Source of the DNA: Eledone cirrhosa
Taxonomy: Eukaryota > Mollusca > Cephalopoda > Octopoda > Eledonidae
Length of the DNA: 64,000 nt
Assembly: GCA_964016885.1 (NCBI GenBank)
Contig: OZ024743.1
Coordinates: 125,542,612 to 125,606,611, forward strand
Direction: 5' to 3'
The stretch's first letter is position 1; each line of letters opens with the position of its first letter. The translations under genes and the position numbers were made by a program. The notes below the pieces were generated by a model. That model did not search any database. It saw only the letters and a list, made by a program, of their open reading frames with translations, and had not been told where the DNA came from. Positions 44,006 to 54,740 of this stretch are shown here, piece by piece.

Positions 44006-44607
44006 GACTTCATTTGGACTACTTCACAAACTAAACTAAAACATATCAGTATGTCATTGGTATACAAGGGGTGAGAGGTAAAAGATGTACCACTACATTT
44101 TAGCATTTAGAGTGTTTAAGTCATAAAACTAAGGGTTGGTATTAAATACTGATCTAAGATCTGATATTCTAACTGTTAGATTAACCTACCACCCATGTGC
44201 TTCTTCAATAGCTTTTTACTTGCTAAATTGTTCATGATACTTATAATTACTGGATACTATTCAAAATGAGTCTTATCAGCATAATTAGTGTTTGAAACTG
44301 AACTCTTAATGATGTTTCTATTACAATATAGCTGCATAAGGTCACCAAAAATTACAACTTGTTGAATGTGATGATTAAATTTTAGTTATTAAAGGGCCTT
44401 CTGAAAAACTTTTATTAGTCAGGGGTCAATGTTACTCTCAATTTCCATAGTTTTGTATAATAATAGTTTAATTTCTTAGCTATATTATCCAATAAAAATT
44501 GTAGTTTAGTACAGTCCTCTCTAACACTCTATCTTCATACTACTCTGACTATGTTCCACTAAACTATGAAATCAACTGTTTCTACCTAAAACAATTGAAT
44601 AGAATTT
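44006..44607. other. Unassigned intron DNA
   Basis: No repeat or exon signature. Confidence 0.4.
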
Positions 44608-44932
44608 TTAACCCATTTTGATTCTAACATGCCTTAGACATGCCCGAAATAAGCTCTGGTTCTATAAAACAAAACCACCCATTTCAAAAGTTACTATTTT
44701 AGTAATGAAATAATTAATAATTTTCATAAATCTCTCAAAATTCTTCATTAATAAATTGAAATAGTGTGATTCATTAGGGTTAAATTAAAGCTGTACATCA
44801 TAATTTTATATGGAAGAACGTTTTATTAAGTTATATTCCAAATGCTTAGTTAATGGAAAGAAAAGTTATTTATTTTACTAAATCTCTTCAAATACTCGTA
44901 ATCTATAAAAAATATGGTCAGTAAAGGGTTAA
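44608..44932 (+). mobile_element. TTAA MITE, copy 12, composite
   Basis: 'ttaacccattttgattctaa' start, inner end 'cattagggttaa' at 44783, then a second MITE part ('catcataattttatatggaa') ending 'cagtaaagggttaa' at 44932. Probably one MITE next to or inside another. It ends 30 bp before the next exon, so it forms the branch-point region. Confidence 0.6.
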
Positions 44933-44962
44933 TTATATATTTATATGTTTTCCTCTTCATAG

Positions 44963-45108
44963 GTGATGCAACAAACTTTAGTAAAGAATGGCAACAACGT
45001 GCAATGAAAACTGGTGTAGAAAGACCTTGGTACAAACCTATTGTTAATAGAAACCCCAGACGGCAAATGGTCACAGAAGGTAAACATAGAAGAAACTACA
45101 GAACATAA
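44963..45108 (+). CDS. MLF: MLF last coding exon
   Basis: After 'cctcttcatag' (AG at 44961-44962) the first two bases complete a Ser codon; then 47 codons to TAA at 45106-45108. Encodes 'DATNFSKEWQQRAMKTGVER', matching the family's 'ES.A..FD.EW' motif, then a basic tail 'PIVNRNPRR' and 'GKHRRNYRT'. Basic tails are usual for MLF. An internal GTAAAC at 45080 is a possible donor: joined to 49591 it would give Glu then an immediate TAA, dropping the last ten residues. I prefer the stop at 45108 with a donor at 45141, but cannot exclude the other. Confidence 0.85.
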
Positions 45109-45140
45109 AGAGAAACAGCTGATGGATCAAGAACAACGTG
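45109..45140 (+). other. MLF 3' UTR start, before donor GTAAAT
   Basis: 32 bases of untranslated exon if the donor at 45141 (gtg|gtaaat) is used. The stop would then be within 50 nt of the junction, so no decay signal is expected. Confidence 0.5.
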
Positions 45141-46380
45141 GTAAATAACATTTTTTTTAATGATTAATAGATTGGTGGATTTTTGATTACTTATTCTTTG
45201 CTCTCTCTCTCTTCTTTCACTCACCATCCTTCACATTTGAAACAAAAACAAAGACTGCCCTCTCCCATTTTGTTTTTCATAGTTAAAAACTATGTGCGTT
45301 GAAGCTTCTAACTCTAGGTTAATTTTTGATATATGTGTGTATATATATATATATATATAAAACTCTCACATGCTTTTCCATATATAAATGGATCAATATC
45401 TGGGGAGTGTGACCTCTGTAGTACAGAGACTTTGTACATCATAAATAGTAGGCATAAAATTATTAACAAACGCTCTGAAATTTTTAATTCTTGTTTGCAC
45501 AAAATTAATAAGACATTTCATAGAGTATATAGTTAAAACTTCAGTTAATAATGTTAAATGGACCACCAAATAATTAATTAAACACTAATTAATATATAGA
45601 TATATTATAACATCAGCATCAAAGTACAAATATCTAAAATTAGAATTAGTATCTAAGTGAATAAAATCTAGTATAAAAAAATAAAAAATAGACTAACAGT
45701 TCCTATATGCCTTACTATGAATCAAGCAACGAATCTGCTAACTTGATGTAGCCAGTTCACAAGCAGCAACCCCAATTGGAATAACTATCTCCCACACATA
45801 TAAGAACTGCTACTTCAGAATTTCGGACATATGATTACTGGTCGGCGAAGCAACTAACGCGTATGACTGGTAACATATCAATGGATATTTACATCTCGTT
45901 TGTATTTTTGTCGGAAGAGAACACGTAGGGCAGTTGTTATACAACTGCCTTACATCTTTGAAATACTTATAACAAAGTAAATAGGAGTGTACAAATGAAA
46001 CCGCCTTTCTTGTTTATTATTATAATAAAACTCTGGGTGAACAAAAACTGGAGTGATTAACATCTGTTAAGAAAAAGTCGGCAGATTTTCAATCAACCAA
46101 CTTTCTTTAATTGAATATATATATATATATATATTGTACTATATAATTATAAAAACCCTGTTTGTTTACACATATTTCAAAGACTAGAATAATAATGGAA
46201 ATTTTAATGATGGAACAAAAATCAATAACTCCTGGTTAATAACTAGATATTGAAGCAAGTAGATGATCAAACAATATTTTTAATAAAAAATACTCAAATT
46301 TGAATTCTTCTATTGGGATATGAGCAACAAGAATTTTCTAACAATTAAATAGGTTTATTTACAATAGTTTATAACTTTGC
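45141..46380. other. Probable 3' UTR intron, unassigned
   Basis: TA runs at 45340-45358 and 46114-46134. A short perfect hairpin GGCAGTTGT-tat-ACAACTGCC lies at 45929-45949. Some text near 45808-45870 ('ttcggacatatgattactgg') looks like a repeat but has no second copy here. Confidence 0.45.
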
Positions 46381-47106
46381 CTATTAATCCGTATGGTGAG
46401 CAAATGGGGTCCCATGTGCTGGCCTTCCCACAGCCCCGGCGGATAGGATGGAGAAGGCGTTTCCCCAGAGGATGGTAAGGGAGATGCGTGGCTCACATCT
46501 GCGGCTGGCTAGCTCAGTGCCTATGGTGGTGAATAGGGAGGTAGCCCTAGAGCCAAGGGTACCACCGTGAACCTGTCGGAGAGCGACTGGCACTTGGAGA
46601 GTTTAGCCTCCTCAGTCCGACGTGCAACAGTACCTGGGTTAGTCGCAGACTGCACCAGGTTGCGGCTGGAGAAAATGTCGCTGCAAATGGCATCCCAGAC
46701 GAGGGGTTTGCCACCGCGGAACGGGAAGATGGTCACACGTCTGGCCTTTTGCCATCCCCTTGGTCCAGCCCCACCGGCTCGAGCTAGGAGGGGAAGCCTA
46801 CAGCGTCCAAGCCATGCTTAATGACCTCGTTGAGGGCAGCATGGTGTGGAAGGCGGCCGGCAATGTCGTCAAACCTGACGTTGCATATCTCCTCAGCTGC
46901 CGCTCGGAGATGCGTGGCTGTAGCACGGGGCGCTTGCGAAGGGTGTAGAGGAGCTTCGGCATGGTGAAGCAGTTACTCAACAGGAAGAGAGCTGGGTGGC
47001 CGTCGATCAAGCCCAGTCGGCTCGTTAGGGTCTGGAGTTGTTGGAGCCTAGACTTGATGGTGGAGTGGATGGCCAGCAATAATTGAATGAGAAGGTAGGA
47101 TTTCAA
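46381..47106 (-). pseudogene. GC-rich LINE ORF2 C-terminal fragment
   Basis: Minus frames in order: 47106-46798 with 'RLGLIDGHPALFLLSNCFTM' and 'PKLLYTLRKRPVL', then 46736-46521 with 'TIFPFRGGKPLVWDAICSD' and 'SATNPGTVA', then 46593-46384 with 'PRISLTILWGNAFSIL'. These follow the thumb/C-terminal part of LINE reverse transcriptases ('LLRN...PKL.Y.LR', 'WD.T..D', 'Q.GNA.SVL'). Two or more frame breaks. The block is clearly more GC-rich than everything around it, suggesting a fairly recent arrival. A short 3' match lies at 29600-29640. Confidence 0.7.
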
Positions 47107-47182
47107 AGTGTTGATTGATAAAGGTGATGGAAAATAATTTATTCCTCAGTCATTTCCTCACTTTCATTATACAGTTTAACAA

Positions 47183-47370
47183 AAGCAGTAGATTGGCAAA
47201 ATCATTAGAGCACAGGACAAAATGCTTCGTAGTATTTAGTTATGGCTCTTTACTTTCTGAGTTCAATTCTCGCCAGGCCAACTTTGCCTTTTATTCTTCC
47301 AGAGTTGGTACAATAATGTACCAGTCAAGTACTGGGTAGATATAATTGACTTTCTCCTTCCCCTAAATGG
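47183..47370 (+). mobile_element. Old-subfamily SINE
   Basis: 'gcagtagattggcaaaatca' head, 'gagttcaattctcgccaggc' B-box, 'gtaccagtcaagtactgggt'. Confidence 0.75.
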
Positions 47371-47519
47371 TCAGGATCAGAAGATGAATAGCATCAGATG
47401 CATGTGTCAATGTGCAATCAAAACTAATTTATGTCTGGGTGACCTGGCTGTTAGCATAAGATAAAATTAAATGTTACATAATTAGGTTTTGAGAAATACA
47501 GAAATGGTATTGAACTAGT

Positions 47520-47800
47520 AACCATCACCATCATCATCATCATCATCTCCTTCTCCTTCTCCTCCTCAAACACTCCTTCCAGTAGGTCCTGTCAGAAGAA
47601 ACTGTCTCCAATTGATCCATCTGGATCCCCAAGCAAGACCAATCATCTTGTTTGAGGTCTATCCCTGGGTCTCCTGCCAGCTAGTTTTGCCCATGAAATC
47701 TGTCCAGTGATTTTTTTTATTGAGACATTCTAACCACATAATATTGGATCAGTGATCTCTCAATTTGGAAAAGTAGTGACTCTGATTTCTGATCTACGCC
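47520..47800 (-). mobile_element. Probable LINE 3' fragment, minus strand
   Basis: (CATCAT)n then (CTTCTC)n, followed by 'tccctgggtctcctgccagc', which reversed reads 'AGRRPRD', a LINE C-terminal style. Weak. Confidence 0.4.
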
Positions 47801-48217
47801 CTCTATCAGTGGTATTTATGGAAATTCTACATAGTATAAATGTTATTTTTGTTTTGATGCATAAATTTATCAATCTTCATACTATTGTTTCACTATGTTA
47901 AATCTTTTAGTTATGTCTTTGATTTTGTTCCGTAGTAAAGGTTGTTGAAAGCATTAACATGCAAAGTTACTTCTCTATGTTAAAGATTTTAATCATGTCT
48001 TCAGTTTTGTTCCATAGTTAAACTTAACACTCAAACACAAATCAAGAAAAACAGGATATTTATAATATCAATTTGCTCTCTGCTGCGTATGTAATGCTGT
48101 AACTATAGAATGACATTAGAAATATAATCTATTATACACACAACATATATATTATTCATAAGACAATTAAACTATGCAACAAAATCTAAGACATAATCTA
48201 TAACATATTATTTGTAT
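47801..48217. other. Unassigned DNA with a diverged repeat
   Basis: 'catgtcttcagttttgttcc' near 47995 echoes 'tatgtctttgattttgttcc' near 47913. Confidence 0.4.
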
Positions 48218-48310
48218 TACAGTGAAATTCCGTTATAATGAAATTCAAGGGGTTTCAAAAAAAATTTGTTGTAGCGAAAAATTCTTTATAATGAGATTGA
48301 TCGAAACAAA
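48218..48310 (+). mobile_element. Pogo/Tigger-like terminus
   Basis: 'acagtgaaattccgttataa' after TA, then 'tgaaattcaaggggtttc', resembles Tigger/pogo TIRs ('ccgttataacgaa'). The other end was not found. Confidence 0.4.
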
Positions 48311-48404
48311 TCAAGCCTTTGTTTGTTATTACCTAGGGGATTGAAAAATATTTTTTATAATTGAATGTTACCTGTATTTATATGACAATTGACGGATAAA
48401 TATT

Positions 48405-48530
48405 TTAAATTAAGTGATTTCACTCATTGAACAGCAGCCATGCTGTAGTTATTATAAAGTCTGCTACTTATTTTATCACGCTCTATTTGTCAAACAGCTA
48501 GATTATGGGACATAAACAAAAGAAAAAAAG
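48405..48530 (+). mobile_element. Degenerate octopus-type SINE body
   Basis: 'gatttcactcattgaacagc', 'agccatgctgtagtta', 'ctacttattttatcacgctc' and 'tatgggacataaacaaaaga'. Confidence 0.55.
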
Positions 48531-48569
48531 ATTTATAAGTGGTGTAAATGTAAATGTAAACACAGATAT

Positions 48570-48750
48570 AAACAAACATGATCATCATCATGCATAAATA
48601 TATGCCAAAATATGGAATGTATGAGCAAGATGTGGTCTCTCTGACCTGTCTAGTCTTGGACCATGATAACCCATTCAACCCATACCAGCATGGAAAACAT
48701 CTGTTAAATGTTGATGATGGTGAAATTATGATAATGATGATGATGACACA
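48570..48750 (+). mobile_element. LINE 3' tail fragment
   Basis: 'cattcaacccataccagcat', 'ggaaaacatctgttaaatgt', GAT-rich end. Confidence 0.55.
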
Positions 48751-48894
48751 CACACACACAATTTCTGTCAAGCAAATTTCAACTTAAGGCTATAGCAGAA
48801 GTCACTTGCCCGAAGTAACATCAAAATTTTAATCAAATGGTTGCTAAGTGAAGTTCTTACTCACACAGCTGTACCAGCTCAGCGGGACAGCTGC

Positions 48895-48990
48895 TGCTTA
48901 CTAGTACATACTAACCAGTATTACCACAGTAACCAGCGATATCACATACTAACCAGTAATCAGTGATATCACATACTAACCAGTATTACT
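48895..48990. repeat. Short tandem-like repeat
   Basis: 'catactaaccagta' occurs three times with 'gatatcacatactaaccagt' between. Confidence 0.75.
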
Positions 48991-49089
48991 GTGGGTTCAT
49001 GTGCATTTTTCCATGATATGAAAACATGGATGTATAATTTTGTATTAAGAATTGTTAAAGCTTTACTAACATGGTGAATCTCTAGCAGA

Positions 49090-49450
49090 ATAATGTGAAG
49101 GCATATGACTTAGTGATTAAGGTTCATGATTGTAATGTCACAAGTTCAATTCCCAGTGATGCATTGTGTCCTTGAGCAAGGCACTTTATTCCACATTTCT
49201 CCAGTACATTTAGCTGGTAAAAATAAATTTTACCTGTAATTCAAGAGACCAGCCTTGTCATACATTGTGTCACACTGAATCTCCCTGATAAGTACATTAA
49301 AGGATCTTGTGTCTGTGGAATTCTAAGTTAATTTTATGAGCAGGCAGTTCTATTGTTCAAAGAACTAGAACACCCATCGTCAGAAATTACTTGAAAGCAA
49401 AGGAGATGGTGAGGATAGGGCAAAATAGAGAATCCTGTCATGGAATCTGC
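49090..49450 (+). mobile_element. OK-type SINE, long
   Basis: 'gcatatgacttagtgattaa' head, 'cacaagttcaattcccagtg' B-box, 'gtccttgagcaaggcacttt', and a long 3' part with 'ttaattttatgagcaggcag'. Parallel to 61926-62270. Confidence 0.7.
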
Positions 49451-52400
49451 ACGGCTAACCCCAGCTTTAGCAAGAAAAAAAACTTAAAAGGTTTGTTGTT
49501 TTTGTTGTGCTGCTAGTTATACATTATTTTAACTTTAGTTACTCAAAACTTAGATATTTATTTTTCTTCCTCTTTTTTTCTCTTCTTTAGAATAACTTTT
49601 ACGGATTCTTCTGCCAGTTAAAAATATGAATACATGTTATTTGATCAACACAGATTTGGAGCAGCCAGCATCTAATTCCACTTTTAACACTTTCAAATTC
49701 TGGGCAACTGAATTCTTGTGCAAGGCAGAAAAGAGTTGTGAAGAAACTAAAACCTTTTTTTTTTTTGTTTTAAATATATTACGAAAACTATTTTATGTAA
49801 TTTTTTTCTATATTAAAACATGCACCTTTTATTATAATATAATGTCTTTGTATGTAGATCCCTGTCAATATACACCTCTACCTACACTTATATGAATTAA
49901 ATTTAAGCAGTGTTTTAAATCTTTCTTTTCTTTAAGATCTCCACTAGAGTAGAGTTTCTTAATTTTATTAATGCTAATTCAGTTATTTGTTTTATATATT
50001 CAGAATGACTCTGGATTTTATCTTGTGTCAATTCATCCACCTAAATTATTTATTACATGGCATCATTACAGCTAGTTTCTGTAAAAAAAAAAAAATTTAA
50101 ATGGGGTAATCAATTGAAAGAGATTATGTAATCTTTGTCAAAATGTTTGTGGAGTTTCCTCTCACATAAACTGGTACTTAACTGTTCGTTATGGTTCAGT
50201 ATTTCAGGTACTTGTATTATTGTGACAGAGTGTAGAATTTCATTGCTATTTAATATCCTACTGTTTCTATTTGATAGTGTTTTAATATCTTATCACACAT
50301 AGCTTTTCACATTTGAAATATCAATAACTAGCTTTACAAATAGCATTTTTTAAATCTTTCATAAAAATATGTATCATTATGTTCTTGTAGAAGAAGTATA
50401 TTAAATATATTGTAATATATTTCTAAATATCTTATAGATATGAATTAAATAAATTATATATGAATGCATAAATAAGGATGCAATGAAAAGTAATTTATTT
50501 CTTACAAGACTGAATGGTTTTAGTTTGACAGATCTGACACAAACTACCATTGTGCTCTTTTTATAAGGGACTAGGTATTAGTAGGTACGATCAACACCAT
50601 CTTAATGGTGTATTTAAATATAGTTGTTGTTTATATGTGGATATGTTAAACCTGGTTTAACAAATCCTATATAGACTGTTAATCTGTTGATCACAACTGG
50701 TTTTCTCATGTCCTAATTATAGCTATTCAATATGTTTGTGTTGAAGCTAGATATCATAGACACACACATGTGGACTGTAGGTCTCAGATCTGGCTCTTTA
50801 AATCCTGACTCTACCTACAGTCTGTGTTGGATCATTTATTTTAGATCAGCTGCTGCTCACCTTGTGAGTACCTACTTGACCAAGGTTTATTAGCTGTCAA
50901 TTGCTCATTGTATATTTTACAAGACCTGGTTTTCTCACTGAGTATTCTGGATTACTCTCACTGAATATTAGAGAAATGAAACACTTTTTTTTAGATATTT
51001 ATACTTCTTGTTACAAAAAGCAAAAAAATATTTTTTAAAAAACTTGAAAACATTAGTTTTTCTATTGATCTTACAAAAAAATGCATTTTAAATTAGATTT
51101 TAAACAAACTTCCCTCGGTATTTTTATTGGCTGGTGTTGATTGTTTAGCAGTTTATGATTGCAATTTGAATACCACCTAAATACAGTATGTGAATGAGTT
51201 ATTAATGTAAGAATGACATCAGGCCATTTTTATCTTGTTATTTCTATAAAAAAAAAAAGAAAGAAAATAAAAAAAAAAAGAACTAGAAAGATTTATTTTT
51301 CTTTCCATCAGTCAAAAGTTATATTGAACCAAAATGTCAAGTTGTGTTGCTTTTAATATAAATCTCCTTTCTTCCTGAGTTAACATTATAGTTTCTTTAC
51401 TGCTATTGCCTTTGTGTTTCATTGACATTAGTTATGCATGAGTATCACTGTAAATTCTACTGAATCAACTACTTTGACTATTTATTACTATGTTTGACAG
51501 TATGTTGAATGTTTCTCACTACTTCCTCAATGATCAGTGTAATAAAATGATCAGTAATGGGAAGAGTTAGTGTGAAATTACATCATTGTACCATTTGTTG
51601 CTGTTTAGCTTGTGCATGTAAACTGCAATGCCATGCTATGTGTTGCAGCTGACTATATTTCCTTTATATGATTTTCAGATATTTTCTCTCAAAAGTTCTG
51701 AAAGCAGCCAAATGACTACTTTATGGAAAGAACTAATAAATCTAACATAATTAGACCAATCTATTTGTTTATTTCATTTTTGTTTGCTCATTTCTTCCAT
51801 TAATATTGTCTGTTATCTCTCATTTTCCCCCTTAATCTGAAGAAAACTATTTTCTATAGACTGTATTCATGCATTTGTATCTTTCAATCTACTTTTGCAC
51901 TGCCTTAAAGTATTCATATCAATTTTTTTCTAGTTCTATCAACACAGCTTTTATTAAATAAAGCAGATTCTTGCACTGCACTGTTTTAATATTATAAGTA
52001 AATGCTATTTCTAATATGTTTTTCACGCTTACAATTCACTTGTCTTTTCTTCTGCAATGATATATGAGTAAATTCAATACCTAAGTTACAGTGATTGTTG
52101 TCATTTTGAAACTAAAGTAGCTATTTAAAAATATTGATTGATATATCAAATTCTGGGGAAGTCTCATTATATCCTTATTACTAGAATCCTTAATTTATTA
52201 TATTTGTTCCAGCCACTTCGATATTTATCAACATTCCTTAATTTACAAAAGGATTATATGCATATATATGCAGATATATAAATATACCATCCAACATATA
52301 CACTAGCATGAAAAAACAGATGTTGAATGATGAGAATTATAATATAGCTATGTTACTTATTTTATCAAATTAGCCATAAGTTAGGAAAGCAAGCATAGAA

Positions 52401-54446
52401 TCAATTTCTTGTTCATTGTTGAATAGTTTTTCAAACTGAATTTTTTGCTGTGAACTGAAATTGAACTTCTAGCTTGTTTTAAAACTCAACGTCTTCCAAT
52501 TGTTATATTTTGATAAATCTTATATGAAATGTTTGTTGGTATACAAAACTGCCTCTCAACTTAATAAATTAAGTTGAACTCATAAATCATCATTTGGCTG
52601 CTTCCTAGGACCTGTGATGAGAGCATGTTGGCTTTCAACTCTTTTTATCTAGAACAACTTTTTTCTCTAAAATTATTTGTTAATTGATCTTCAAAGATAA
52701 AAGTATATTATCCTATATGGATGAATTAGTTGTGGCTTGGTGAAGCTTAAGTACCAGTCAGCCAAGATACATGTAATATATATATGACTCTGCTATATGC
52801 ATGGAGTCACTTCCTCAGTAAATCTTTGTTGTTATTTTTGTATCTACAAATCTACAATCCCACATTAGCATCAATTATTGCATTTTGATTTTTTTTAAAT
52901 GTTCAAGCACGGGTAAATAAAATGAATTACTTTTGTAATTTGGTTGGCAAAATAATTGCAAATTTAGATAGTAACAACTTATTCGTGTTGAAAGGTTGTT
53001 TTTTTCCTTTTGTATTGGCTAGGTTTGTTCAAGTTGACATATGGTTGCCTATCATTTCTAGTGAGTTTGGTATTTTCTTATGAGTTTTTCTTAAATTCGC
53101 TAATTCTTGCTTTTGTTTTTTTGTAATAACTTCAATTAGAAATATGTTTCTTTCTAAGCAGAGTAAATATGACCTGAAATTTCAAGAAAAGAAAATGTTT
53201 AAACTGTATGTGAAATTAAACATGTATGTGAAATTTTGAGAACTTCAAGTTTAAGTGTAGTCTTTTGTATAGATAAACTTAAGTTGTTTTAACTTAAATT
53301 GTTGTAATATCTCAGGTGTAATATTTTGAGAAATTTTAAAGATTGACTTTGTATTTAGTTCTAATCATATTTAATGTGAAGTTTCATCATATGTTTGCAT
53401 TGTAAAAAAAAATGATATAATACTGTGTGAATTATATTTCATCAGAATAAACTCTAATCTATGGTGAGATGGTCTTTGTTAAGAATTTGTGTATAACCTG
53501 CTACATCCTTTCGTTATTTAATTTCGAGGCTAGAAATTCCTATATTTATCAGAAGTAGCAGAATAGTTTTGTTGATCACAAGTTAAGAATTTGGGAGAAG
53601 AGAATATTGAAAAACAATCAAGATTGTTTGCCATGTGCCAACTTTCGATCTTCCCAATTCATTGACTTCAAATTTGACCCTCATCACTACTAAGGGCCTT
53701 TATTGGGCACTAAGCCACCTAAGGTCCTTCTGCTTTAGTATGATTCAGGTCTTCAGCAAAAAATTGTAAGGACTTTTTTAATTTCATTTTCAATTACTAT
53801 AAGCACTCCCTACACACATTCTCTCTCTCTCACACACTCACAACTATTCTTATTTATTTATAATGGTTGAATTCAAATTGTTAATTTTATGGCTTAGTAA
53901 GCATAGTTTGTGTAATATTTCAGTCTCTTGGTTTTACTAGTGATACAATAAATAGTATAAAACCTTTTTGTATTTTTCATTGTGCCTATATAGGAACTCT
54001 AATGCTTGCTTGTTCTCTCTTCTCCAGAAAAAAAAAATATTTTCACTAGACATAACAAAATGTGTTACTTTCAGCTATTTTCTGATTTTGATATCTATTA
54101 TATTTTCATTTGCAATAAAGCATGTAATTCTTTTCATTTACATATAAGTTTAAGAAATTTAATGTCTGGCTTAAAAATTGAAAGTATTGAAACAAGTAGA
54201 ATTTTTCTTCTTTTTTATGTATTGAAATCATTTCCCTACTTTAGTTCTCTTTTTGACAATTATTTCTCCAGACAGCTGGTTTCTCTTTAGATTGTGTTGT
54301 AACTCTGTTCAACTCTGCAACTAACTGAAATGTTCTTTCAAAACCATCTTTATTGCATTGACTTTAAAATCTTCCTTTGAAATAGATTTCAGGAAAAGTA
54401 TCATGTCTGATGGAAATCACACAAGAAAGGTTGTGTGTTAGTTCAT

Positions 54447-54718
54447 ATATTACAATGATGTTTTAATGGAGAGCATTCATAACTAGCTACATTTGAGCTT
54501 TATATTACAAGGGTGCTTTAATGGTGAGAATTCGTAGCTAGCTACATTTTAACTTTATATTACAAGGCTGCCTTAATGATAAGCAATTGGGATCATTCAT
54601 AATTAGCTACATGTTGACATTATATTACAAAGGTACCTTAATGTGAAGCAGTAATGAATATTCATAGCTACAGTTTAACTTTAAATTACAAGGGTATACT
54701 GATGTTAAGCAACGATTC
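54447..54718. repeat. 55-65 bp minisatellite, five units
   Basis: Units begin 'atattacaa' at 54447, 54502, 54557, 54622 and about 54683, each followed by 'ttaatg' and 'catagctagctaca'-like text. Confidence 0.85.
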
Positions 54719-54740
54719 TATATTACATGTAATATAGAAT
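54715..54740. other. Perfect 26-bp palindrome
   Basis: ATTCTATATTACA and TGTAATATAGAAT are exact complements with no loop. Lies at the end of the minisatellite. Confidence 0.9.

Noticed and set aside
46567..46948. Plus-strand frames in the GC-rich block
   Set aside because: Shadows of the minus-strand LINE fragment.
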